A stretch of 64,000 nt of DNA from Silurus meridionalis (GCF_014805685.1 NC_060901.1:20560905-20624904), one strand, 5' to 3'. Shown: positions 22,756 through 36,160, counted from the first letter of the stretch. The notes: generated by a model from the letters alone, not told the origin. A program made the numbers and translations.

Positions 22756-24700
22756 CTACCTGTGCTCGTTTGTCATCCTGCTCCATTCATCTCTCTCTTT
22801 TCTCCACGCTGGATTGTTTTTTTTTTCCGACCAAAAATGGTAGCAGTTGATACGAGATGATGAGGTCGATCATAAACCATCTCTACTCCGATCCGAATGT
22901 CAGCGGTCGGTTAGATTTACTCGTTTATGTCAGAAATTCAATGTGACTCAATATATAAGTACTTAAGGAGTATCAGAAATCCTGTAATGCCTGTATGGCC
23001 TAATGGATAGCAGGTCCTTAGTAGCAGAAAGTAGACAGCGAAAGACGCATCATACATAATACGCTTGACGTGTGTTAAGTCTGTCTGGTCACTGGAGTGA
23101 ATCTCAGTAAGAGTAAAATCTAGGTGATGTTCACTCCTCTAATTACAGCCCTTCACACTGCAGCAAAGGTCCAGACTGAAGTACTTAAGCAAATAAAGCC
23201 AAGTAAAGCCCCACTCAGCTCTTGAGATGAGCAGCAGATGGTCTGGGGAATTTATAAACAAAAGAGATACACATCTATTATATCAAAACCATTTTACATT
23301 TTATTTGGACCTCTGGTATCTCTCATCGCTCCAACATGACAGTAATTATAGCCATCAAGGTGTTCCCTTGGAAACCTCAGCCAAGAACTTTTGCGAAACT
23401 GCTTAATCTCAGAGCAACACCACTGACATCATTGGGTAGTTTTTTTTTTTTTTAAAGTGGTTGAAGAATGTAATGGCTGTAATGGCAGATGGACCAGATT
23501 TACTGTATATAGACATCTGCCACACTGATTTACCCATAAATCAACTTAACCACTGCTCAGAGAGCTTTCATGCAAATAAGATAAAATATTGCCTAGATTA
23601 GGGCATGCACAATGCCGAACGTCTGTAAAGTGTCAGATATGCTCTCATTCGAACTCCGTCTTCGTCCTATCTATATGGGAATTCTATTTTCAATGCAGCG
23701 CCTGGACAGTAAATGTCACTGCAGCTAAACAGGAAAGAAGCTCAAACTCTGATTTATGTACTGAAAATGTAGTGCTGAATTTCTGACCTGCAGGTTTTAT
23801 GACATCACACAAAAAAAAAAAGCTACATTTACAATATTATTTAATATAAAACGCTCCAAACGTAGCGCTTTAATTCTTCAACTGGTTTAAATGTCCTGAG
23901 AATGGTGTCATTATTTTCCTTCTGATTGTAAAACTACTTATTGGAACCGAAAATGAATTAAATCCACAGATTGGACCAGGCAGATTATTATGCGTTATAA
24001 TCATCGTTTTTCCAGCGTATAAAATACGCTTTAATAATTGTCTTGACTCATATATTCATTCAAAGAGAAGATTAATACACTGTAATAGTATACATGTAAG
24101 GCATGAGGGATGGAAGTGGGCATTCAGCAAAGGCTCCAAGCAGCAAACTTAAAGTTGAACTGTGACTTTATTTGATCTGCACCATGGTGTTTTACAGCGT
24201 CCCAGTTCTCCCAGGATCCTCAGCTCATTTTATTCATCTGCAACTCTTCAAGCTCTGCTGACTTTTAAGGTCCTCCTCGTCTATTTCCTATTAAAGCTCA
24301 CCGAGGCCAGCTGAGAAGATATGTATATTATAGAGTATGGGATAGATTTATATTTATTATAAACGGTGGTTAAAATGCATCTCAGACCTCCTGAAGCAGT
24401 TTGGTGCATCTACGTTTGTTTTGTTTGATCTGAATAATGTCTTACTGTAGATCTTCGGTGGAGGATAAACTTCACAGGATCTTTTTTAATGCAGGGAAAA
24501 TAGTGTTTTTTTTTTTTTAAATAAATGTAAAACAGTAACAGGTTTTTTTAATCACATCTATTTCTTTTTACCTGTGGCACAGATTAATTATAAAATAAAT
24601 GGCATTCAGTTACAGCCAACAAGTAGAAAAGCCCCAATGATGGTCATTAAAATGGGAAAGAATGAGGACCATGTGGACTGATGTAAAGGAAATAAACGAA
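22756..24700. other. gene-free stretch
   Basis: Unique AT-rich sequence without recognised exons or element boundaries. Confidence 0.3.
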
Positions 24701-24704
24701 AAAT

Positions 24705-24905
24705 AAAATTCTTTATAATTGTCACGTGCACATTACAGCACACTGAACTTCTTTTGTCTCATATACCAGAGATGTTAGGAAAATATTAGAGTGCAGTGTG
24801 ATCCAGAACCCCCGGACCACTGAAGGGTAAGGACCTTGCTCAAGAGCCCTAAAAGCACCAGCATGGCGATACCGGGGCTTCAACCACCAAATAAATGCAA
24901 ATACA
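24705..24905 (+). mobile_element. SINE-related repeat, copy at 24.8 kb
   Basis: TTGTCACGTGCACATTACAG, TCATATACCAGAGATGTTAG, GGTAAGGACCTTGCTCAAGA and GATACCGGGGCTTCAACC follow the order of a repeat I associate with catfish-type genomes. It shares its second half with the element at 49.57-49.76 kb. Confidence 0.55.
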
Positions 24906-25559
24906 AATATGTGTGTACTTAATTTAAGACTAGTTTTCTGGGAAAGACCCTCAAACAGGAGGTATTTTTAATAAATGTGATGTTTGAAGACTTCTGAGTG
25001 GATGGCAGGTGCTGATAGAACAAATAAATGTCATTATTTAAAACACGATGTTTTATTAATTCATTCAGCAATTTGCAATTAATTAGCAATTTATATAAAT
25101 GTTCAGTTTCCATGCAAAACAGTTTTTTTTTTCCATCAAATTGTCTTGTGAGCAAAGCTGGATGCAAATATTTTCAATTAAAGTGCAAGAGAGCATGTGT
25201 AGAAAACTGTGAAACTGATTGTTTAGAAAAGTGACGCTAAATACGCACAAGTGCTAATTAAAAGAGAATGTAAATCAGGTGCAATGCTCATGTGGTGGGA
25301 CGTGTTTAGGGTGCGGTGGCTGATGGGAAATGTAGTATCTGTCTATAGGCTTGACCCATACATTAAAACAGAAAAAGCATTATTCCTAAAGCTGAGAAAT
25401 TGATTCTGTATTTGTCGATATTTATCAGAAATTTCTGCCTTTCCAGTTTAAATGTTAAAAATCTGTGTTTAGTACGAATTTTACAATAAAAATTTTATTC
25501 AAATTATATTCAGGTGTGACGTTTACAGCTGTCCACTTTAACTATTAATGAACATTCAT

Positions 25560-25735
25560 TAGTTTATCTTCAGTAGCCACTTCATCCTGGACAGGGTCAT
25601 GGAGGCTTTGGAGTCAATCCTGGTAGAGCAGTCACCCATAGTAGTCTGATAATGTGCATGTTTTTGGACAGTTGAAGGAAACCAGAGGGTTCAGAATTCT
25701 GAAGTTGCGAGGAGGCACATTTAGTCCACATTTGC
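25560..25735. mobile_element. dispersed repeat fragment (CCTGGACAGGGTCATGGAGG type)
   Basis: Contains CCACTTCATCCTGGACAGGG, then ATGTGCATGTTTTTGGACAG and GAAACCAGAGGGTTC. This is the order of a very common fish repeat (TATCCTGGTCAGGGTCGCGG ... GCATGTTTTTGG ... GGAAACCGGAG) with an internal deletion. Confidence 0.5.
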
Positions 25736-25739
25736 TGTT

Positions 25740-26045
25740 ATATAAACTCCTCTCCTCTGGGTAGATGTTTCCTTAAATTTTGTGGAGATTTGTGTGATCT
25801 CATTGTTAGAAGTAAGGTAGTGATATAGGTGATAAAGTGAGAAGATCTGGGGTGGTGTTCCAATTCACCCCAATAGAGTTGTAGCTCTATAGCAGATCAC
25901 TCATGATGTTCCACACATCCAACCCATGGGAAGCAGATCTTGTCGTGTCATGTGCCGGAACAGGTTTGGGTCTCCTAGTTCCTAGTAAAGACTTTGGCGT
26001 GAACATTTTGGGGAAGAAGCACTTAAGTATATAAAAAACCCTCCA
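25740..26045. mobile_element. Tc1-type derived dispersed repeat, copy 2
   Basis: Longest of three copies. It has TTGTGGAGATTTGTGTGATC, GTGAGAAGATCTGGGGTGGT, CCCAATAGAGTTGTAGCTCT, GGAACAGGTTTGGGTCTCCT and ATTTTGGGGAAGAAGCAC in order. It is non-coding. Confidence 0.6.
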
Positions 26046-27660
26046 TTCATTTTAGAATGTGCTTTTTGCATAGTACTGGCAACCCCAAATTCTGCAATAT
26101 TATTTATATCCTGTGCATTAGCACTTCAGTGTCAAATGTTGGATTTTCGTATGCCGTTAAAGAAAAGAGTTTATGATGTAACGTAGCACTGTTAAGATAA
26201 TAGACGCATACGATATATATAAGATTTACAATTCTGAAGTGAAACCAAAGAGAAAAGAAGCCTGGAGAGAGAAATGTGAATAACATCAACAAAAGCAGTA
26301 TTCAATTTGGAGCGAAGAAAGTGACCCTTGGCTTCTCAGTCTTAGCCCTCGGTCATTCATCAAGTTCTGTTTATAGCCATTCGGAATGCTCAGAGTAAAA
26401 TACGACCCACCGGATTGACGGAAAGTGTCGATGAGGTGGCATTTCTCATGTTCTTTCACAGTCTGAGAGAGAGAATGGACAGAGAGGATGAGTGGAGTTC
26501 GAGAGAGTAATTTATTTGACCTCGTCTTCGTCGAAACTTCAACTGAAAAGCTCATTAATTCCAGGGTCACTCCATTTGTACATAAATTGGTTTAGAAATG
26601 TGTGGGACGCTTCCAAATATACACCGAAAATTATAAATCCTCCACCTCGACCTCCTTTTGTTTCCTTTCCTCCTCCTCAACAAACGATGCCTTATTCCAA
26701 ATGAAAGCTTTCCAAATTGACGTAAATCACAGAAGGTTTTTTTTTTTTCCTCCTGAAGATCCCAAATCCCAGTCAGAGGGAGGGAATGGCCTGGAACATT
26801 TTGCACTTATTAGTCTGTAAATATAGTGCTGTTTTAAGCGATTACCAACTGTGAATGATTTTTCACTCCCATCCGTTCTTGAAGTGGGACCTGTCATTTG
26901 TCTCAGGGCCTGAAAAAGGGCAACTGTGAAGAGTACTCAAGCAGAGTAGGAGAACAATAAATTATGTTAATGCACACGTTTTAAATGGCTCATATTTCTC
27001 TTGGCCTGTTATCAAAACTACTCTGCTGAGAATGTAAACTACCTTTCCTACCTCCCCCATGTACAATGCTTAATGTTAATCTTCATTCAAAACATTTCTG
27101 TTAATGTAATAGCAAACGGGGCCAAAACTTCTTATTTTCTTTCTCTTTCAATGACAGTTGTTTTTGGACACACATCCGCCTGGGCCCATTAACCGTAGAT
27201 GATCCAAAACACGATGATAGTTAAATAACAGTGAAACAATACATCATGCAATAAATAAAGAATTTAACAAATATAATACAATATATTCAAAAACTAATAT
27301 AGAATAACTCCAGTGGAAAAACCAGACCTATAACTTCTCTATCTGGGTATTAGCATCAATCTCCATTGACTGTTTTTTCATTTTATTTTACAGTTGTGGT
27401 GGTTGTGAGCTAAAGATTCAAAGCTCTGGAGCAGTAATACAGTTCTGAAAATATTTGTCTAGTGGAGGTTTGGAAGGCGATAAAGAACTTCATTTATTCT
27501 TCTCTAATAATAAGAGGTCCATCCCTGTTTATGCAGGTCCATTCATATCTGGCCATGCTTCACCAGATCTCATTACACTGACTGGTCAATATCAACAGCA
27601 GTCCATCTCTGTTATGGTTCAAGTCTAACTCAGGGCCATGATAGCTCATGGAGTGCCTTC
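26046..27660. other. gene-free stretch, candidate non-coding conserved DNA
   Basis: 26.26-26.95 kb is free of repeats and of balanced composition, with open frames on both strands of up to 94 residues but no splice-bounded exon. It could be regulatory DNA for hlx1; this is a guess from composition only. Confidence 0.25.
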
Positions 27661-27679
27661 ATGAATTATGAGCTAAAGG

Positions 27680-27774
27680 CTTAGCTGACAAGTTCATCAT
27701 GTCTACTCTGACACCCAACAGAACAACCATCACATTGCCCTTTTAGCCCAAACCCCCCACCCTGCTGAACCCCA

Positions 27775-27823
<49 letters not shown>

Positions 27824-28440
27824 AGACTGACTTTTTATCAATTGCCAACTCCAAAACCAAGTCCTTTAGGTGCCTGTTGGCAAACTCTAAGCAGGCTTCC
27901 ATGGGATTTCTTCTATCCACTCTTCTATAAAGCCCACATCAGTAGAGGGCTGCAGTGATGGTTGTTCTTCTGTAGCTTTGTCCCATCTCCACACAGGATC
28001 TCCAAAGCTCAGGCAGACTGACTCTCACTAAGGACCTTCTCCCTCTGCTCAGTTTGGCCGGATGACCAGTTCTTTTAAGAGTCCTGGTTGTGCCAAACTT
28101 CTTCCATTTAAGAATTATGGAGGTCACTGCGCTCTTTAGTGTAGAAATGCGTTTGTAGCTTTACCCTGCCTGCAACAGACCTGTGTCTGAGCTCTGCAGC
28201 AGGTCCTTTGACCTCATGGCTTGGTTTTTGCTCTGATCTGCATTTTCAAATACTAAAGCGTCCAAATACTTACGATTTTATTAGAAAAATGTGCAGACAT
28301 TTCTAGAATTCTGTTTTCCCTTCGTCATTATGGGGAACTAAAGGAAGATTCATTTAAAAACTTACAATTGAAAATATTGTACTATAAGGCGGCAATATAA
28401 CAACATCGAAGTGAAGGAGGTCTGAATTTTTTTTTTTATT
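27680..28440 (-). mobile_element. Tc1-like transposon relic with transposase fragments
   Basis: The minus strand encodes ILKWKKFGTTRTLKRTGHPA, KLSRGRRSLVRV, then SCVEMGQSYRRTTITAALY (28,127-27,939) and, after a frame change, EACLEFANRHLKD near 27,880. These are the helix-turn-helix linker and the segment before the first catalytic Asp in fish Tc1 transposases. A 46-bp (CA)n run interrupts the rest and the DDE catalytic triad is not recognisable. On the plus strand 28,200-28,430 carries CCTTTGACCTCATGGCTTGG and GGCAATATAACAAC, the usual Tc1 5' flank. Confidence 0.8.
27776..27821. repeat. (CA)n microsatellite inside Tc1 relic
   Basis: About 22 CA units. Confidence 0.95.
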
Positions 28441-29200
28441 TATATATCACCATATATTTCGATTAACCTTGAAGAGCTCAATCAGATTCCTAACAAATCA
28501 TCTTTTTTGCTGTAATTTGGTAAAACAAACAACTGAAGAGAGAATGTCATTTCAATTAACTAATTATTAAACTAATTAATCATCATTGGAGTCAAAGAGA
28601 AACTTCACTCAACATCACTAACCTCAGCATGTGGAAAAAAAATGAAAGTTCATCTACATAATTATTTCCAACAGCTAAGAGTTCCTCGGATCAAATGCGT
28701 TCTGGAGGCCTCGATACAAAAAAGAAACTTTATGCCAACCGTTGCACGTCTTTACGTCTGATGGAATCCAGACTTTTGTGTGTTTAAAGCCGGAGATCAA
28801 TCACAACAGCACCTTCACACTTATTTGTACGTTACAAATCATTGTTATGAAAAGGTGTGTGGTGTGACGACTCGCCGCCTCTGTAGATCAGCGTGTCAGA
28901 CTCGAGATAAACGAACGAGATTTCGGACAAGCAGGAGTAGTGTTCGTGTTTGTTTGTGTGTGTGAGGTCAGAAGAGGTTCAGAGAAGAAAACCCTCCCTG
29001 CAATCTGAGCCTCCTATATGATTCCACCAACATGCTCCTCTGCATCTCTGCTCAAAATGTCCAAAACCATACAGTTAATAACTGAGTCCCATACAGTCTG
29101 AATGCTTTATTTCTCAAATCTGTAGTAAGAATGGAGCTGAAAAGAGATGGAGAGAGAAAGAGTTCATGGTCAGAATGCTAAAGGTCAAGACCTTGAGGTT
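28441..29200. other. gene-free stretch
   Basis: AT-rich, without recognised exon or element. Confidence 0.3.
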
Positions 29201-29204
29201 GTAA

Positions 29205-29590
29205 TGATTAGATGATGAATGTTGCGTGTAAGAGCTTGAACATATGTCAGACGACAGAGACAATAAGAGATAATGGAGGGCAGAGGGTCTGCTGGAGGAG
29301 TGAACAGAGGGAGTCGAAGAAAAGAATTCACACAATATCAACAGCAAAGTGTTTATTTATATTAAGTGCATGTAGAAGGAGAAGGCCATGGACAAACATA
29401 CACACAAAACTCATTACCTGGAGAAGGAACAGTCTCATGAATAGTCCCTTCAGCAGCTGGCCGAAGCCATGGTTTTGTAGGTTTTATAGTCATCTCCAGG
29501 CAGATGATCAGTGCAGCTGCACACAGTCAAAGATTCCTAAACAGACCCTGGAGGAAGTGAACTCTGACCTCACACACCCATAGGGTATAA
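29205..29590 (-). mobile_element. possible solo LTR
   Basis: Read on the minus strand, a TATA-like GACTATAAAACC near 29,490 is followed about 130 nt later by AATAAACACTTTGC (near 29,350), and then by a pyrimidine-rich CGACTCCCTCTGTTCACTCC. This is the U3/R/U5 order of an LTR, with TGTGTGAGGTCA near 29,575 as a possible TG start. Target duplication and end are not certain. A 123-residue plus-strand frame here has no domain. Confidence 0.35.
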
Positions 29591-32136
29591 GGCACTACTG
29601 CTGGCCTGCTGGTGTTTGTAAATACATGAACCTTTTCACTACAATAAACGTTAATACTCTAATAAAATACTGGGACGTTGGTCAAAAAATGAAAAAGCAC
29701 ACCAGCAGTCGAAGTGAACGACCAGCAGCACGGCTTAATCCTTACATGCATCGTGTTTCACTCTCTGAAATGAGGAATTTGTGAGGAGATGTGAAACCAA
29801 ACTGCTTTCTAAAAATCACTCACCTTCTTTTCCTCTGCATGTGGATGGCAGTTTCTGTGGTAACTGACAACCATTGTGGCCGCTTCTGCTCGCTGATACA
29901 GATCATTTACACACATGAAGTTGAAGGAGCTCTGCTGGATGGACCATCAGACTTTTTAAAGATCTGTTTGGTTTGTTACTTATTAAGCAAATTCAAGAAG
30001 GTTCAGAAATTCTACACACACACACACATGGACGCACTCCAACACACACAACAGCAATAGAAAAATGACCCGTCCGATGATCAGTCAGTCAGTCTAGATG
30101 AGACCCTGATCATGTGATAGCTGTAGAGATGGAGCTTCAGGGTGGTCCTCACACTTACAAACCATTACTGGGACTTTTAAACAAGGGGGGGATCTCCAAA
30201 TATCATCAGATACGCTGTGTGCTTTTATTCTCTTATTTAAATGTATTATTTATTCTCTTATTTAAACCAATTCCTTATGTGGTCAAGTGTGTTTGAGCAT
30301 CAAGCAGACGTCGGCGATTTATTATTTACCCACTCATTTCATTAATCAGACCTTTTAAACATTTTATATTTTCGATATTCGCACGCAATTTCTCGATTGA
30401 AAAATTGTCTGCAGGTCACGCTAAAGTGAAAATGAGGATATGAAATAAAGTTCAAATGTTGCACAAGGAAGTGGAGTTTCTTCTATAACAATAGGTCGTG
30501 TGTCTACATTTGATTCTGATCCTAAATCAGAATATTCCCTAGTTTGAGTGTTACAAACGTTTCGTCTGTGTTTTGTGGAACTATTCCTTTTCTTTATTTT
30601 GTGAACAGTTTTCACTGAAAAAAAAACACACGCAGACTTGTAGATGTTTCTGTGATTGTGGGAAGTTGACCCCTGTGGATGGGTCAGAAGTCATCTGACC
30701 GTCGTTCATTAAAATCAAATAATTTCTACGGTGATATAATTCAGAGATGCTTGACCTCTGCGGGCTGGATTGCGAGATCACTGCAGTTAACATGAACGGG
30801 ACAATAAATTCGGAACGTCATCATGGAGTTAATTATACATAGAACGCAAACTAAATGTAATTTCGCTCCACCTTTTGATGGTCGTAATTTCGTTCTCCGT
30901 TTTTGTTTTTTCTTCGCAGTGGTATGCCCAAATGTGGTTGTAATCATTGGTGTAAACGTCTGCAAATACATTCGCTATGGAGCCAGACAGGGCGTATCAT
31001 AAATCTCATACAGAGGATCACTAAGCTCAAATTAATAACAAACTACAAGCAGTTCAACACAAATGATGATATGCCACAAAACTGGCAGAAATATCACTGC
31101 CTAGTTTTCCGAAAGATCCAGAATGTCAAATATGGTCTGTTTATTGCCACATAAAAATGAGGGCGAAAGGCCTTGGGAGCCTTTAGATTAGTATCTATAA
31201 CAAACCGTAATGATAGCTAAGTGTGCACACAAGGCATTACTTTAAAACATGGTGGGCGATGAAAGGATTCTTCAGTAGTCAGCATCCAGGTGGTAAAGTC
31301 TCACTGGGTTCACTGAGTCAGAGAGTGGTCCAAGGACAACCAGGCTCCATCCAAAGATGGAGGCCACAGCATGTGGTCAGGGGAGGAGGGGGTCTTACAA
31401 ACGGGTTTTCACTACAAGCTGATGCCCCATCGTCTGTGGTCTAACAGGCAGTGCAGCAGAAGGTAACTGGATCCAAGGTGGAGTGAGAAAGGAAGGGAGG
31501 AAACTAGGAGCGAAACCATGAAAAATGTAGAGTATGAAAATGTCTCCCTTGGTTTATGGCTGCACAGACATTCGTCCAAAAGAAACACATCCTTAAATTT
31601 AACCATAGATGCCTCTTCGCCTCTTTTTTTTTCTTTGCCTCTCTCCCAACTAACTGGCAAGGCCTTGGTTTTTCAGAAAGCAAAGTTGCTTGGAAACTAT
31701 GCTACAAAAGCACTCAATAATCTGACCTTTTTTCCAGAATCTGGTTCCTGTACGTGAGGCTCAGTTTTCAAACATGAACATGTGTGGATCAAGTTAGTTG
31801 CAGGCTAAGTTTCATTACAGCTACAGTCAATACTACAGAGAATTTTTAAGTGATATATTTTTGCTGAAAAGCATTACTGAGCAAATTTCTACATCACATG
31901 GTAATGAAATGTACAGCAGGATGGATTTGCATTGAAATGAATATATACTTTATAAATGTCAAATCCGAAAACCTGATCCAAACTGCTTAACGGAGTTTAC
32001 TTTCATTTTCAAGTCTCGATATACAGGCAAATAATGTATTGTATTTTAGATTTACAGTGAATAAAACAAAGGTTTCATACATTAAATGAAGGACGTACCA
32101 TATCACGTTCATGCTAATTTTAATCTTCTGTCAGGG
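29591..32136. other. gene-free stretch
   Basis: Unique sequence with short unassigned open frames. No exon, RNA gene or element end recognised. Confidence 0.3.
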
Positions 32137-32158
32137 TTTTTTTTTTTTTTTTTTTTTT
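32137..32158. repeat. poly-T tract
   Basis: Run of about 22 T. Confidence 0.85.
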
Positions 32159-34094
32159 GGCAAATGATTAGAATAAATGGCATTTTTCCACACGAGTCTG
32201 ATTTGTCTTTAAACACATACTATAACCGTGACTCTGCAGAAATAAATTGACTTGACCTCTTTGTAGTATAAAGAAGGAAATGGAAAATGCATGCAGCCTT
32301 TTAGGTGCATATTTAAATGTCAATCTGTTCTAAAAATAAAAATAAAAATACTAACAATAATTATATGTATATATAATATACTGGCATTTTATAGTCCTTG
32401 AAACTCTCTAGGACAAGCAGAAACTCTCTAGGACAAGCTAATCCATGACCTTATGTGTTTTGAAGCAAAACACAGTGTAGTAATTTATCTGAAACAGCTG
32501 CTTTTTCAAAATGTTTAAGTTTAGACAGGAAATCTGTTAAGCTGTTCAGCTCCTACATTGTCCTGCTTGGGTTACAGGGCCACTCAAACAGCTACTTTAA
32601 TGGGGGAAAATGGCACTAAATATAAACATATAGCTTTTCTCCTATTCGGGGAGAGTGATGTTTTCTCCCGTGATATCATTTGAAGCGTTTGTGTTGCGTT
32701 GTTATTTTTTTGCAGTTGAAGTGATTGTTTAAGATTCACCTGCTGACTATATCGGTAACGTAAATGTGTTAGAAAGGCAGGAAATTATACACCGTATTGA
32801 CTGATAAATCCGAGAATGATGCTCTATTGCATACTTGTGGAGAAGAAAACACTGTGATTTTTTTCATGCAAGAAATAATGAATAAAGTGTCAGTGAATGG
32901 AAAGGGGGGCAGATGGGGGGGAGTTGGGGGGAGAAATGTAAACGCTGAAGTGGAATTCAATATGTGGCCTTAAGCGGAAAAACTGGTGATCTCAAGAGGT
33001 CATCCTTCTTTCCGGAGAAGAGGGAAAAAAGTAGACCCTATGGTAGAGTGTGCTTCTGGTGATCTTTGGTGAAGTCATTCATGAACGAAACCGTTTCCCC
33101 AACAGAGCTCTCCTTTATAGAGATGTTCTCCATCACTCTTTATCCTTTGTGCTATTCCTAAGATGCTCATAGCAATTTAGTGAGGTGAATGGAAAAACAC
33201 TCATGCGTGGCCCAAATGTGCAAGACGCTGTTACTCTGTTTTACACACATGCTCAGCCGATTTGATTCTGTCTTCAGTGGAAACATGGTGTCTACTGTAT
33301 CCTAAGTCATATAACGCAGATTTTAGTTTTAGAAGGTTCACTCGCTATCGTTTAGGATTAAATACGTGCATAGATTTGATCTGATTTGATTCGGGGAAGC
33401 GATTAGCACAATCTTTCCAGCGTTCATACGCTACAGCTGAGATGTTCTGACTATCATTAGAGCATTAAATGGAGGATAAAACTGATACAGACTCTTAGAT
33501 TAGATTAGAGTCACCCACTTGAGAAGGAATTACACAGCCAAGCCCTTATTCATCACACTTGTCACATTCTCTAATAAACTCTAAGAAACCGCTCTGTTAT
33601 TATACTTTAATGAGTCAAAATGTGAGAATGTTTTTTTTTTGGTATTCACTTGTGTGGACTCATTTACCAGAGCAGCTGTTAGAATATGTATGTCTGTGGC
33701 TCAGCTGGTAGAGTGTGTTCTCATGTGTGGCTTCACACTCATTTATATTGGTCGTAAACAAATGCACTACCTGTTCGTATATAACCCTGATAGAGAGCTG
33801 AAATGCTCTGTTTTTTAGAATTTAGAATTTATAGAAACTCAGTGTCATGTCTCTGTAAATCCAATATGAAACACAGATAGACAGACACACAAGCAGAAAG
33901 AATGTCATCCAGTTAAAAAGTCTGGATTTCATTATTGGGACTCGTGTTATAAATGTAGAGCTGCCTGTAAAAATAAACATATTGTTACAGACACTAATCT
34001 GCTTCACTGCAAAATAAATAGGTTATACAAGGTCAGGGAGATTCATGATATAGTTATACTGTTTATCTTTACAATCCCAATCCAAAAAAAAAAA

Positions 34095-34096
<2 letters not shown>
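32159..34096. other. gene-free stretch
   Basis: AT-rich. A tRNA-like TGGCTCAGCTGGTAGAG at about 33,698 lacks a matching B box. The tract GTCAGTGAATGGAAAGGGG with G-runs follows at 32,890-32,935. No exon recognised. Confidence 0.3.

Positions 34097-34097
<1 letters not shown>

Positions 34098-34160
<63 letters not shown>
34098..34160. repeat. (GT)n microsatellite
   Basis: About 31 GT units. Confidence 0.95.
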
Positions 34161-34163
<3 letters not shown>

Positions 34164-34554
34164 ATTCCTTTGTTGTTTTTGCGTATAATTTGACTGTGTA
34201 CCAGTGTCATAATTCACAAACAAGCTGTCTTAATGGAAACGGACATGAAACAGCCACGGACAGAATTATATACACAACTCCAGCGTTACGACCTGCCTTT
34301 GGTGATTGTCACAGAGTCAACTGGAGTCCATTTATGGACTCCGTTTTTATTTGCACATCTGAGCCGGGATTCATTTCTGTTGCTGATATCTGGAGCCAGT
34401 AAATGTACACAAACTATAAATCTCAGCTCGTCACTCTCTGTTTATTGTTAGATGCCAAATTTTCCCAACTAACATTTTTTAGAGTGTCTTTGGGGGCCAA
34501 AAAATATGATAAAAAAAAAAAAAATACAATACCCGCTTTTCATCTTATTATGAC

Positions 34555-34557
<3 letters not shown>

Positions 34558-34626
<69 letters not shown>
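34558..34626. repeat. (TA)n microsatellite
   Basis: About 34 TA units, self-complementary. Confidence 0.95.
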
Positions 34627-34628
<2 letters not shown>

Positions 34629-35090
34629 ATCACATGTATATTAAATCTGTGAAGCAAAGACGGTTTCAGTACATCAGAACATAAATGGTATTTTTATGCA
34701 ATAAAAAATCTATCAGATTTGCTGTCAGCACCTTTTTGTCTTTAAAACTGTATTTAAATAAATTCTCTATACACCGTAAAGCACTTCTATAAGCGGATCA
34801 GCTGCTGTTCTTCAAAACATCTCTAAGGACTTGCGGTCCTTCCTTTAATATTTTCTGTTTGCTTTCTTCTTACAACTTCAATAACATTTCATTTGAATGA
34901 AGTATTGAATATCCTGTTTTCTTTTCTCTGACATTATGTTTTTAAAAAAAATGTGTTTAGCAATAATGATAATTAATTAATCATAAAAATTCAATCTTAT
35001 TCTAATAAATATTGGCATTAATACTCTTTGTATAATATGCTAATCAACTGTTCCCCAAACAGATGTCAAGTAAGAAAAAATTGCTAAACT

Positions 35091-35096
35091 TTTATT
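35091..35096 (-). terminator. hlx1: polyadenylation signal for hlx1
   Basis: AATAAA on the minus strand, 355 nt beyond the hlx1 stop codon. It is the first perfect hexamer I noted downstream of the stop. Confidence 0.5.
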
Positions 35097-35451
35097 TACA
35101 TCTTCAGTGCAAATACCTACAAACAAAATATAATACAGTCATGAACTTTAAGATAACATTTACATTGAGTAAATTCCCAGAGGTCATAAGGTGAACAAGA
35201 AGTGGTTCAGATGAATATTTACAATTTACAATAATAGCTCAAGATCAGATTCACAAGATATTCACAATATTCCCCCCTTACACAGGAGCAAGTCAGTGAC
35301 ATCACCGGATATATTTACTTTTCACGTCGGAGTGAGGTCCCAGGCATGACCTAACCCGGCCTGTCTCCCCTCCTGGAGTGTGTCCTCTCCTTCTTCGGGG
35401 GTTCAAACTCAGCTTTTAGTGGTCTTCATGATTTATTTTTTCCAACAAAGT
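35097..35451 (-). other. hlx1: hlx1 3' UTR (proposed)
   Basis: Sequence between the hlx1 stop and the AATAAA at 35,091. It includes a GC-richer block at 35,325-35,405 without an open frame. Confidence 0.45.
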
Positions 35452-35769
35452 TCAGAACGGTTTCTGTGTGGATCCTGTAGTCTCTTTCACGGAGTTTGAT
35501 GAGGGTGTGATGTCTGGGCCTACAGGAAGAGGCCCGGCGATTATAACGCTTTGTTTGCTCGATTCTGACATGTTCACATCTCTTTTCTGTTCTGCGTCAT
35601 CGTCGAAGTCGGACTCGCTTTGCTCGGAGTCGCACTCGGACTCGTCGCGTGTTTTGTGCTCGGACTCGACCTCGGCTTTATCCGACTCTTCCTTCTCTTT
35701 GTCCTTCTGGGCCTGGGCCTCTTTGGAATGTCTCCATTTCATTCGGCGGTTCTGAAACCACACTTTGAC
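35452..35769 (-). CDS. hlx1: hlx1 exon 4 (recognition helix, acidic tail, stop)
   Basis: 318 nt including TGA, residues 261-365. Opens with [19 protein letters not shown], followed by a lysine/glutamate stretch and an acidic serine-rich tail. Confidence 0.95.
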   Translation of the reverse strand, partial: VKVWFQNRRMKWRHSKEAQAQKDKEKEESDKAEVESEHKTRDESECDSEQSESDFDDDAEQKRDVNMSESSKQSVIIAGPLPVGPDITPSSNSVKETTGSTQKPF

Positions 35770-35866
35770 CTGAAGATGAAGAGATTGTGAATTAATTGAT
35801 TCAGAATAAAACACACAAGCACACGATTTCTCACTATGTACATAGTTCTAATTTCACAATCACTTA

Positions 35867-35926
<60 letters not shown>

Positions 35927-36126
35927 TTTGATTTATTTATAAGACTTTTTTTTTTTTTTTGCAAGGACGCAGTAATCTGCTCTGACTTTTCATCATTTAC
36001 AAAAGTCGTTATTATTGACTTTCATTTCCCCATGAAGATACGTTTCGCAACACGGAGAAGCACACGCTTTTCAGTATTTTTATTTTATCTGTGCGTCGCG
36101 TGCTTCCTGTGTCTCCTGTCAGTCAT

Positions 36127-36160
<34 letters not shown>

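Noticed and set aside
29212..29583. 123-residue plus-strand frame as a gene
   Set aside because: No recognisable domain; the opposite strand has LTR-like signals that explain the segment better.
33690..33750. tRNA-like A box (TGGCTCAGCTGGTAGAG)
   Set aside because: No B box GGTTCRANTCC at the required spacing and no cloverleaf that I can fold. Possibly a SINE head remnant or chance.
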